Assembly (NCBI GenBank): GCA_963932465.1
Contig: OZ010800.1
Coordinates: 94,352,807 to 94,416,806 of the forward strand
Reading direction: 5' to 3'
From: Maratus speciosus
Taxonomy: Eukaryota > Arthropoda > Arachnida > Araneae > Salticidae
Length of the DNA stretch: 64,000 nucleotides
Made by a program: the position numbers and the translations under genes. Position 1 is the stretch's first letter; each line of letters starts with the position of its first letter. Below, one piece after another: positions 47,942 to 59,070 of this stretch. Below the pieces are notes generated by a model. It was not told the origin of the DNA, made no database searches, and saw only the letters and a program-made list of their open reading frames with translations.

Positions 47942-49593
47942 TAGGGGAGACTAGGGAGAGTTGACCCACTTTTTACAAAAATATTTTTAATTTTTTAAAT
48001 ATTGAATGTAGAATAAAGTTTTATATATCATTTATTCGTTATACGACCAGTTATCAAGCTAAAATTTTTACATAAAGTGTAATATGTAAGAAATTTGAAA
48101 AATGATCGATGTTAACCATGAGCAAATAATGGGTCAAGGCTCCCCACATATGGGAGGGTTGACCCACTATATGGGAGGCTTGACCCACTTTGTTTTATAT
48201 TGAAATATTTGTGAAGAAAAATAAAGTCTGTTTTTTAAAAAAAAAAGCAATAAAACGTTATGCTACATGCTTTAGTTATTATAAAAATGATTTTTGAAAA
48301 TATGATGCTTAAACAAACCCGTTTTGACGTAATTGCAAATCACAGGAGAAAAATTTTGTTTTAAGCAGAATTTCTTCTGAGCAGGTATAATTGTAGAGTA
48401 TGGAAAATGAAATTTTAACATTTAAGACAGTATTCCTTTAGAGACAGGTTCCGTTTTCATGGATTATTATGCCCGAAATTTATAGCCACTGTCCCGCTCT
48501 TTTTTGTCTCCTTTTCCTACTTTTTGTGACACTCGACTTGACAACTCTAATTGTCACATAGTTTGGCTTCGTCTCACTGTATTCATGCTGATGAAATTTG
48601 TCTACATACCTTCCAAAAGTTTTTCGATGTTTCAATTCTATGTTCTTTTATCGTCGTATGTGTAATTAACTGGTCATTATCTTCTTTATCCCTTTCAGTG
48701 GCAAAGCACTTTTAGTACTATAATGTTGAAATAAATGACTGGCACCGCAATTTACGAAGACATTTATTTGGAAATATGAAAAAGGGTATACTTCACATAC
48801 CTAATAAATGGAAAAATTTTAGCAAATTTCTGGTGACAATGTGGTGTTTGGAAATTAAATTTAAGTGGTTTCAGAAGCATGCCACAGCCCCTGAAAATGT
48901 CAAGACTGCTGCTTTCACATTTTCTATTCTTTTACACTGTTTCTATTTACCTATTTTAGTAATATTTAAATGGAAAAAGTTCCTATTAATTTTCCCATTT
49001 ATATCTCATTAAATTTTTTCTTATAGTGGATACTGTAGCGATTTTTCACAGCTTTCTTTAATCTAAACATTTTCTTTTCCATCACCCTAGTTTACCGTGA
49101 CTTTGCAGAATAAATTTTTATATATTTTTTATATATAACCATTAATCTTTCATTATGCATGGTGTATAATAAAAAGATTTCATCTGGTCAACCCTCCCTC
49201 ACATTGACTGGGTCAAGCCTCCCCACATAGCCTTTTTCTAAAGAATAGCACATTGTTATGTTAAGCCTAAGTTACTGTACAATCTTTATGCCTGGAATGA
49301 AAGCTCGATATTTCTGCATTACTTAAAACCTACTTACTTAAATTTCTATGATATATTTTATCTGAAAAAAGCTTACAAAATATTTCTACAAAACTCAACT
49401 TTTAGGTTAAAATCCCTCACAAGTGATTTTTTCCACACCTATTTTGATTATCTGTATGAAACAAAGACTGTTGTTTGAGCATTCCGGTGGCTTTTGTTGA
49501 CACCTAATAATAAAACTCTGAAATTCTTTTAAATATGAAAACTGATGGGTGGGTCAAGCCTCCCGTATGGTCAACCGTCCCTAGTCTCCCCTA
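47942..49593. mobile_element. TAGGGGAGACTAGGG-ended TIR element (~1.65 kb)
   Basis: The left end TAGGGGAGACTAGGGAGAGT continues TGACCCA, and the right end is its inverse (about 28 bp with few mismatches), flanked by TA on each side. The word TTGACCC or its inverse GGGTCAA occurs several more times, grouped within about 250 bp of the left end (near 47959, 48130, 48155, 48176) and 410 bp of the right end (near 49188, 49210, 49552, 49569). Such iterated subterminal words are typical transposase-binding arrangements. No transposase found. Confidence 0.85.
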
Positions 49594-49885
49594 TATGTAT
49601 ATAAAACTAGTACAAAACATGTTTCAATTTTAAGACTTACAGCGCACGCTTTTATTTTATGTAAAATGACGTCTTTCGCATCCGCTTAAGATTTTCACAT
49701 TTACGATCCACTCTTAAAAATCTACAGTAAAGTAGGCATAGGACGTCACTATTGCGAAATAATACACATATGCAGCAAAAAGATGCCGTCATTAAAGAAA
49801 CTCGACCAATAAAAGAGCTATCTAATGATTCATAGGAACTTCATTCATTTGTAACATTAATATAGATACTTAAAATTGACGATTT
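49594..49885. other. Intergenic spacer
   Basis: Short AT-rich spacer; nothing recognised. Confidence 0.5.
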
Positions 49886-50133
49886 CAGTTATGACGTCAG
49901 TCATGACGTTTTGTTTGGAAATTGACTCCAAAGAAACGGTTGCTATGGTGTAGTTTCTATTTTGTTTGTATAGTATAGCTATATATTATATCTATATCGC
50001 AAATCTGGGTGTTTTCATACTTGATATATACCGGTAACATTTTCTACGATTTATATGTAAAAAGAAATGACTCATAGCAACCGCTTGTTTGGAATCAATT
50101 TTCAACCAAAACGTAATGACTGACGTCAAACTG
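49886..50133. mobile_element. 248-bp hairpin MITE with TGACGTCA termini
   Basis: The left arm CAGTTATGACGTCAGTCATG... (49886-49950) is inverted at the right (50071-50133), through ACGTTTTG, TTGGAA.TTGA and CGGTTGCTATG. Both arms contain the 8-bp palindrome GACGTCAG/TGACGTCA near the tip. Non-coding loop of about 120 bp. Confidence 0.82.
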
Positions 50134-50949
50134 AAAGCGTCTGTTAAATATAATAATAGCTCCATGTTTTAACAGAAATCATTCGTTTATATTTTTTTTG
50201 AAATAGCACGTATTTTAAGTACATTTACTTTCGGTTGTTATAAAAAAATGGCAACAAAAATATATAATTAATATTTTACAACTATTTTTCCTTTACTTTC
50301 TACAGAAATGGAATACTTCCGTTTCTAGTATTAAACAAATAGCTCCAAAAACTACAAAAAAAATAATAATAATATTTCAAAAATAAATGGAGATGCAGTT
50401 TTCAAACAAATTACATTTAAAAGTACTTTTTTCCCAATACGACGGTATAAAAATTGAAAATGTGCGTTGCTTAGAAGTTTAAAAAATTGCTATAGAGTAT
50501 TTAATCGTACTGCTTTGTTTCACGGCTGGTTTCTGTAAGTAACATGCTTTTTTGGAGACAACTCAAAATAAGCTGCGAGAATGAAGTAGCATACCGTAAC
50601 GGAGGCTAATATAATTCCGAATATATTCTGATAAAACATTGTTTTCAACTAATTCAGCTTTAAAATATTGTGTATACAACATAAAATGAAAACTGTCTTT
50701 GCATTGACAGACCCCACTGTAGCTTCATACGGCTGTATCGTATGGGTAATTTGATGTTCTGCAGCGAAACAATTAAAATAGAAAAATTTTGTAAAAAATC
50801 ACCTTAAAATAAAAACAATACATAGGACGCGTTTCGAGCTAAAAATTTTAACAGCTCGTCATCAGCTACAGTATACATATCCCCTTACGAACACGTGTTT
50901 ACTGTATACGTTATTGAGATCCACTATGGCATGTTCGGTATTGAAAATG
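50134..50949. other. Intergenic, no gene seen
   Basis: AT-rich; nothing recognised apart from an AATAATAAT patch near 50360. Confidence 0.5.
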
Positions 50950-51690
50950 AAGTGTTTAACATTTATATTTCATTTACAGGTGCACTTAAAAGTATTCCCT
51001 TACACTATGGTCTATGGGGAAAAACCATTTGCGGTGTATATCAATAACATTACAATATTTTAAGCAGAATAGAATTTATGTACATTATTGAGGTGCACTA
51101 GAAGATGGTTACGATAGAGTATTTTTTTCAGTAGCACTTACTGTACGCCTACAGGAGATCTCAAAAGTATTTCATTTTATTAAGATCTATGAAGAAAAAT
51201 CATTTCTAGCGTATTTTAATGACGTTACACTGTTACAAGCATAATGAAATTGATATGAATTTCTAAGTTGCATTAATACAAGCTTTCTCTAGAATATGGG
51301 TTCCGAAGCACTTATCTTTCATTTACAGGGTCACACAAAATAGTTCGGAAATATAATCGTCTACGGAGAAAACCTTTTCGCAGCGTATTATGTTGAACTA
51401 TTTCAAACGTAATGAAATTCGTATACATTACTGAGATTTACTACAAGATGCTCGCAGTAAAATATTATGTGCATTACATCCATCGTTCATTTAGAGGGAC
51501 ATATTTCGGATACAATATTGTATCCGAAGTGTTGTTTATTAGGTATAATTGCTGAAAGCGCGTTTTCAGTTATGGCACATTTTTTTAAAAGTTTCATTGC
51601 ATAGTACGTGGTGTGCACAAATTCTGTAAAGCATATACAGGGCTACATAAAAGAATTCGTAAGTGTTACTGATATAAGCGTGAATTACTC
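50950..51690 (+). repeat. Diverged 173-bp-type repeat array
   Basis: Anchors at 50977 (TTTACAGGTGCAC), 51152 (TACAGGAGAT), 51326 (TTTACAGGGTCACACAAAA), about 51494 (GAGGGACA) and 51637 (TACAGGGCTACATAAAAG): spacings of about 175, 174, 168 and 143. Units keep TATGG.GAAAAAC and TTTTAATGACGTTACA words. The last short spacing and CAGGGCT anchor match the end of the 26.0-26.9 kb array, so both descend from one composite element. Confidence 0.72.
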
Positions 51691-52849
51691 AAAGGTGTTT
51701 TTTTTAATTTGAGTTACGCAATTTCAAGCTCAGTTGCATTTACTATTAAGCACAAACATAATTTGCAGAACAAATTAAAAAAAAAAAAAATATTTCCGAC
51801 ATTGCTTAAGCATGAGAAGTGACATATATTAAGATATTTCATTAAGTTAGTTCTACATTTAATTTTAAATTTTTGTGACAAATAAGTTAAACAATTTGAA
51901 CATAAAGAAATAAAGTTCAAACAATATGATAACTAAAACCACCTATATATTTAGATTCCGTTCAAATGAAATCGAAATTAATCTTAGACTTTTTTAAAGG
52001 TTTGTATTTTTTATATACCTTATCATTTTGTCAACACCCACTATAAACGTAACACAAAATCTGCAATGCAAATATTCGCAACTTAAAAATGCAAAAAAAT
52101 CTAAGATTTATTTTGATTTCATCTGAACGGAAACTAAATTTTAGAGGGGGGTGTGGTAGGAATTGTATTGTTTGAATTTCATTTCTATTTTTTATGTTCA
52201 AACTGTTTCACTTATTTGTTAAAAAAATTAAAATTAAATGTGGAACTAACTAAATGAAATATCTTAATAACTGTCACTTCTCGGGCTTAAGTAATGTAGG
52301 AAAAAAATTTTGTTTCTTTAATTTGTTCTGCAAATTATGTTTTTGTTTAATATGTTTAATTAATATTAGTAACTGGTTATATTATTTTTTCTACCAGGAT
52401 AGCGGTAGAAGAAAAAAGTTATTGAATCGGTAATTGTCATACAATAAAACCTAAAAAAGTCATTTAAAAGTTTTAGTTGTGATTTCCCTACTGTTAGGTC
52501 AACAACTTTTGTCCTCTAACTTCCCAACAATTGTGTTCCCAGCGTAAGAAAAGAAAAGAAATTTTTTTTTTTTTTTTTTAATCAAAATGTCAATTTTATT
52601 CTGTCAGAAGTTAATTATGAATATTTATTTAAATATATATATATTAATTTGTTAATCTTCTTTCCCACAAGGAGACGTTTTAAACACACAAAAATAGAAA
52701 TTTATGTCGTATCTGCGCGATTTCAGTGTTTATGGAGTACGTTTCCATTTCTCAACCACGACAATTTTTGTTAATTTTATAGAATATTTTAATGATATAC
52801 CTTTTTAATTGAAAAAATACACATTTTAGTAATTTTTAAATAAAAAAAT

Positions 52850-52850
<1 letters not shown>

Positions 52851-52889
<39 letters not shown>
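52851..52889. repeat. Poly-T tract (39 bp)
   Basis: Uninterrupted T run. Confidence 0.95.
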
Positions 52890-52892
<3 letters not shown>

Positions 52893-53717
52893 GATTGTCG
52901 CATAAGCATTTTCTTTACGTGTGGCTATTTCCTCGAGTACTTGTAGTGTAAGTCACATTTTACGATTTTTGGATACCAGTATTTTAGAAGGGAAAATATG
53001 ACTTATTTTAGGAGAGATATCTCATTAATTGAATAAGGTCAAGCAAAATTTTTGAAAATAACGGTGGCCAACAAGTATTGTAGTTATCAGGTTTGTGACT
53101 TACACTCTAAAAACTCATGGAACTAGCCCGTGGACATTCATTCATTCAAACATCGCTAACAGTCCAAGTCACAACTGGATGCAGGTAATACCGCACAAAG
53201 GAATTTACAAAATATTTTGCTTGATATAGACCTGCAAACATTGCATGTTTTGTCGCATGTGTATTGAACTTGCATAAATTTGCAAGCGGTGGATTTATGT
53301 TAGCGTTTTTCATTTGGGATTATTCTCAAAGATTTTTCCAATCTTTTTTTTTAAACAATGAGTTCTACAGGTATGAAAGATCAATCGGCAAATGAGAAAA
53401 ACCTAGTTAAAAAAGCGGGAAACAAAGAAAAACAGTCCTATACATGCTCGTGAAAGAAATATTGAATTCGATGGCAGAAGCAAGCACTGTGGGATAATAA
53501 AAAGTGTGCCTGCATAAAAAATAATATGCAATGCAAATCTATGTATCATCACAGCGATCCTTGCCCTTATAAATAATAGAAAATTAAATGAAAATATTTC
53601 ATAAATTTTAAATTAAAATGCTCTTGCATTATTAATTTTTAAAAAAAAGTTTATGAATGTTGCTATTAAATAACAAAATTATTCCTGCCAGCATGTCACT
53701 TTTTAGTAATATTTTAA

Positions 53718-53760
53718 ATTATTATTATTATTGTTGTTGTTGCTGTTGTTGGTGGTGTTT
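53718..53760. repeat. Imperfect ATT/GTT trinucleotide tract
   Basis: ATT units grade into GTT, with GCT and GGT variants. Confidence 0.8.
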
Positions 53761-55295
53761 CTATTGTAAGAATTATTTATATTTTGCATTTTGGATAAAA
53801 TCTTTGTAATATGTTTTAAAAAGTGTAAATGTTTTTGCCTATAGGAAAAATACCTAATAATTGCGTAATTATAATTTATAAAAATTTAAATATAACTATT
53901 GCCACACTGAATTCTGTTATGTTCTATTACTGTTTTACTAATATAAAAATATTATTATATTATATATTCCGTTTATATATATTTATTATCAATTCATCTA
54001 TTAATAATTTGAAATGTAGTTTTCCAGTGGCTTTAACTATTTATGATCAGTTAATTTCCAAAACAACAGGTTTGTTTTTATGTCAAAAGGATTATTTTAC
54101 TCATTAACGGTTAAGCAATTGTTATTCTATAAAATAACTAGTTAAAGCATATGATCCAATACTTTTACACACTTTAACGGAGTTGGCTAGTTATTTCATG
54201 AAATAAGTAGGTATTTTATGAAATAACTGAATTTTACACTTTAACGGTAACATATACACTGATTAGCCGTTCTTATTTTTATTTATTTTTATATTTTTTG
54301 TGAGGTCTAGATTTTTTTAAATTCAGACTCAAAAACGAGGCTTTGAATGAGTTCTGAAGCCTTCATCTCTTTCTATAGTCATGGATGATACGTTCCGTAC
54401 ATCTATAGGTGTGTGGTGCTCGGTTGACCACGTTCGAGATTCCAACTAATAATATCCAAAGTTTCGATTGATAAAGTTGTTTTCTTCATTCTCACAAGCA
54501 TTAGGTATTTTAATCTATTTGCTCAATTATTAATAATCCATTTATGCATTTATTCAATCATTAAAAATACGAAAAAAGTTGTATTTCCATTTTTTAAGAA
54601 AAAGAATCCACAAAAGTTAACATACTTCAAAATACAACAACGCGGCAAGTTTCTGTCGTAAAAGAACGTAATTTTTACATTTTTATGTGTCAGATAATTG
54701 ACATATGTTTTCTAAATAGAGCTCATAGGATAGAATAAAAAAAGAACAGTAAAAATAAATACAAGTTCGTGTTTTAATATCTTTACAGTCACTTATTAAA
54801 TAAATGCACATGGATAAGATGGACTGGATTCGTATATATTTGACAATTGGAAGTGGGTTTCTATCATCCGATTGTTCGCTGCATTAGGAATGAAGATTTT
54901 TAGTTCCGGATTTTTGCATTTTATTATCATTTGAAATAAATTTCAAAAAATTTTATCCTTCAAAAGAATAGAAATACTTTAAAATTATATTTTACTGGAG
55001 AAATAATAATTACATAATGTAATTAAAAAAGTGTAACTTAAAAAATATATTTTGTAACGTTTTTCATAGCATGTTATTAATATGTGCTTATACTATTTAA
55101 AAAAAATCTAGATGAAGGATTACCTTTATTATGGACAATTATACTACTGTACAGAAGAGAGCTGAAATTATATTTTCATATTTTCAATTTTCTGCATTTC
55201 TTTATATATTTATAAATTCTGAAAACAGAATTTCATGTGAAAACAGAAAAACTCTAAATTATCGAAACGTGTGATGTATTGTGATGTGGATAAAA

Positions 55296-56776
55296 TAGTC
55301 CAGGCAATAGACCCCATATAGGGACTCTACCAAGCAAAATTAATGGTAGTACTGGAAATCGGCTCTCTAGATGTTTTTTGGGTCGCTGAATCCAAATTTG
55401 TAACTTTCCACCAAAATTTCCCCCGGCAACCCCCCCCCCCAAATTTTGGTAAAAAGCCCCCAAAAAAGGTTTTTATTAAAAAAATCAATTTTTTTATTCT
55501 TCAGGGGAAAAGTAGCTAGAAATTCAGAAAGTAGACAAAATTTGCAACAAATTAGATATATGACATTATGACTTAGGATGAAGGGGAAGGGGGGATCTGC
55601 CTCGGAACATGCACCGCAGTGCTGCGCGGACTAAGTTGCGCAATTCCACTTAACCACTCACACGTTTACATTAGCCCTCCCATCTTCCCTCCGAACTTTC
55701 TCAATAAGTTTTACTTTAAGTTTTTTGGGTCGCTGAATCCGAATTTTTAACTTACCCCCGAAATTTTCCCCCTAGAAACCCCCCCCCCCTCCCCAAACAG
55801 TTGTTTTTAACTTAAATTTCTTATTGCTTTGGGGGAAAAGCATTACGAAATTCAGAAACTAGACAAAATTTGCAACAAATAGGATATATGACATTATGAC
55901 GTAGGATAAACGGGGAGAGAGGGGGGTGCCTCGGAACATTCCCCGCGCGCTTTTCTCAAAAACAAGAAAAAAATCAATTTTCAAAAAATCAATTTTTTAG
56001 GGGGTTGCCGGGTGACATTTTGGTGGGAAGTTACAAATTCGGATTCAGCGACCCAAAAAACATCTAGAAAGCCTATTTCCAGTACTACCATTAATTTTGC
56101 CAGATAAAATCCCCTATTGCCTGGACTTCATCATTTAGTGCACGTAGCGCCGCAGTGCATGTTCCGAGGCAGCCCTCACCCTCCCCGTTCATCCTAATTC
56201 ATAATGTCATCTATCCTATTTGTTGCAAATTTTGTCTAGTTTCTGAATTTTGTAATGCTTTTCCCCTAAAACGATAAGAAATTTCAGTTAAAAACAACTA
56301 TTTAGGGGGTTTCGGGGGAAAATTTTTGGGGGAAAGTTAAAAATTCGGATTCAGCGACCCAAAAATCTTAAAGTAAACCTTATAGAGAAAGTTCGGAGGA
56401 GAGATGGGAGGGCGAATGTAAACGTGTGAGTGGTTAAGTGGAATTGCGCAACTTAGTTTACGCAGCACCGCGTGCATGTTCCGAGTTAGATCCCCCCTTC
56501 CCCTTCATGCTAAGTCATAATGTCATATATCTAATTTATTTGAAATTTTGTCTACTTTCTGAATTTCTAGATACTTTTTCTCTAAAACAATAAAAAAGAA
56601 ATTAATTGTTTTAATAAAAACCTTTTTTGGGGGGCTTTTTACCAAAATTTGGGGAGGTTGCCGGGAGAAATTTTTGTGGAAAGTTACAAATTCGGATTCA
56701 GCGACCCAAAAAACATCTAGTAAGCCAATTTACTACCATTAATTTTGCTAGGTAAAATTCCCTATTGCCTGGACTA
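55296..56776. mobile_element. 1.48-kb foldback element, almost wholly palindromic
   Basis: TAGTCCAGGCAATAG at the left is exactly inverted at the right (CTATTGCCTGGACTA). The arms (about 55296-55960 and 56120-56776) pair through most of their length: GGGTCGCTGAATCC, GACAAAATTTGCAACAAAT, TATGACATTATGACTTAGGA, ACCACTCACACGTTTACATT. A third copy of the end segment sits in the middle (about 55985-56127, TTCGGATTCAGCGACCCAAA to TTGCCTGGAC). Poly-C/poly-G stretches lie in both arms. AAAA on both sides may be a short target duplication. No coding potential. Confidence 0.92.
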
Positions 56777-58154
56777 AAAAGTGAATTGAAACTTAATGGA
56801 AAGAAAATACACCTGAGGACTTTATGGCAATGAAATGGGATGTATGAGGAAAACATCTTCTTTATTTCATTCTCTCTTACTTCGAAAGGTGGAAAAAAAA
56901 ATCATTGACATAAAGGAAAAGATTGACAGTATGTAAAACTGCTTTTAATGCATAAAAAATATATATATTTTTTTTTAATAGGTTCATATGCTTTTTTTTT
57001 TTTTTTTTAAGAATAATATTTATTTTCGGAAAAATATTTTTTAAAGTTTTGAAATAAATTATTTTTTACGTCATACTTTAAAATCGTGAACTAAAACAAA
57101 TATATATAATGAATGGTAAATTTCCTTTAGTCATAATTACTTTTAAAATGAAATCTATTTTATCAAGTTTATCATATTATTTGACCGATAGAACATATAA
57201 ACGAATGTGTTTGTAAAAGGTTTAATACGCTTTGTCTGCTTTAACTGTATCATGGATCCTTGAAGTCAATTTTGGCTAAGGTTATTTCCGTACGATAATT
57301 TTCGCGATGAATTTTGTTTTCAAATGTTGTATATCGAAGATTATTTCTTTCGCAAATGTTGTAAAAATCAACCACTTTTTTTTTTTTTTTTTTTTTTTTT
57401 TGAAAATGTAGTAGTTATCTAGCACAAAAGTGCGGTTTTGGAGGGAAAAACTGACCTCGCCACTGATATAGTACATAATTCTCGTGAAATAAACTGCTTT
57501 AAAATCGTAATCTGAATTTATTTATGTTGTAATTTTTTTTTTCAAGGAAATATGTTTGCGTAAAAGAAAAGGTGTTTCTCAACTTAGCACTTTATTGCCT
57601 GCGATGTAAAACCTGACAAAGTATATTGAGGTTAAAATATGGATGAAAATTCACATGCAGTACATTTTATTAGGGCATCAGAAAAACAGGTCTTTCAGGA
57701 TAAATGGACTGGGTCATAAATTTCAAAACAGTTCCCTCCAATATATATAATAACTATAAGGCTAATGTCAGATGAACGTCTTTTTGCACGCTTTTTTTTC
57801 CTTACTAATTATCTCTATACAATGCTTGCGGCATGTTAGCAGGCATGTTAGCGGCATGCAGCAATGTTAGCCTAAAAGTTCAGTCTATTAAACCTGCCGT
57901 CGGTCACAACACTGTTACTCTCTATTTCGTGATCAATGTGCTTGACAGGCTCTTGTTAGAAAATCGTCATTAGCAATTAATTGGCAATGCTAACGCTCTT
58001 AAAGGTGTCGGTGACCGTCATTAATATGTAGAAAAAGAGAATGTTTCAAACTTGCATGAAAAAATTTCAATTACGGGGCTAATAGTCAATTGAATAATAA
58101 AATAATATTTGCTAATATTTGCAACCACCTATGTAACATAAAATGCTGAAAATA
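56777..58154. other. Intergenic with poly-T tract
   Basis: AT-rich, with T runs at about 56988-57008 and 57378-57401. The word GGCATGTTAGC is locally repeated near 57830-57860. No gene supported. Confidence 0.5.
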
Positions 58155-58633
58155 GTAGTAACAGTATACTGCAATTAAAACATAAATACGTTGAATATTT
58201 GATGAGATACGGGCATTTGTATGAAATAATATTTAACTGCGCATGCCTGGAAGATTCTAAAATTTTTATTTTATAATTTGGTAGTCAGCTATTTAGGGCA
58301 ACTTATCTAAAATATTCAGTCAAATATCGCGATTCACAAAGATAATTCACAGAAAATTCACAAAGATAGGGGCGATATAGTGAGTTGCTTTTTAAAAATA
58401 GCTTTGTTATATTGGATTTTCCACAACCTTTCAATCAGATCACTATATTTTTCTTAGTTTTCACAATATTTGACTGGACATTTTTATATATGTTTCCCGA
58501 AATAGCTGAGTTCCAAATTATGAAATAAAAATTTTGAAATTTTCCACGCAGGCGCAGTTAAAAATTATTTCATACATGTGTCCATATCTCATCAAATATT
58601 CAATATATTCATGTTTTAATTGCAATATACTGT
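58155..58633. repeat. Inverted repeat (foldback) related to 28.66 kb
   Basis: 58155-58332 is the inverse of 58463-58633 (CATCAAATATTCAA.ATATT, GCGCAGTTAA.ATTATTTC, AATAGCTGA..ACCAAATTAT, ATATTTGACTG). A third, single copy lies at about 28665-28825. The spacer is about 130 bp. Confidence 0.8.
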
Positions 58634-59070
58634 TGGCTCTGTCAGGTTTTCGAAATGTCAGGATACATTTGGTTCAAAACTCTATATGCTATAAACAAAA
58701 AACTTTTGAATTTTTCACAGATACAATAACATCTTCTCAAATACGAGTTCTATGCTTACACAAATGCACACAAACGTTGAACAGGGTTCAAATAGTCATT
58801 TAATACAGTGACGAACCATTTTAAGCATTTTATGTTACATAAGGGATCGTAAATGTTGTTTTATTATGAAATTTATTATTAGCACCCTAATGGGCACCAA
58901 CTAAATCTTCACCGAGAAATATGAAATCACACAATTTCTTTACATCGCAGAATTTCAAGAGCAATTCGCAAATAATGTTGGTAAATATTCGACAAACCAT
59001 GTACAATCGAAAGCATCCAGTCCCTGTACCATAACTTTTGGAGGCAGGTGTATGTAACTCTTCGGGCTCA
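58634..59070. repeat. Continuation of the segment paralogous to 28.83-29.34 kb
   Basis: GGTTCAAAACTCTATATGCT, ATAAACAAAAAACTTT, AATCTTCACCGAGAAATATG and ATTCGACAAACCATG correspond to the 28.8-29.3 kb copy in order. The minus strand at 58887-58995 retains the ORF remnant described at 29090. Confidence 0.65.

Larger units (their letters stand above)
51691..55295. other. Intergenic with low-complexity tracts
   Basis: AT-rich. Two ~120-bp stretches around 51716-51900 and 52180-52340 look like inverted and direct relatives (TTGTTCTGCAAATTATG, CATTTAATT.TAA). A 39-bp poly-T run lies at 52851-52889 and an ATT/GTT/GCT trinucleotide tract at 53718-53760. Paired ACACTTTAACGG words with TTTCATGAAATAA palindromes lie near 54165-54250. 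No gene supported. Confidence 0.5.
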
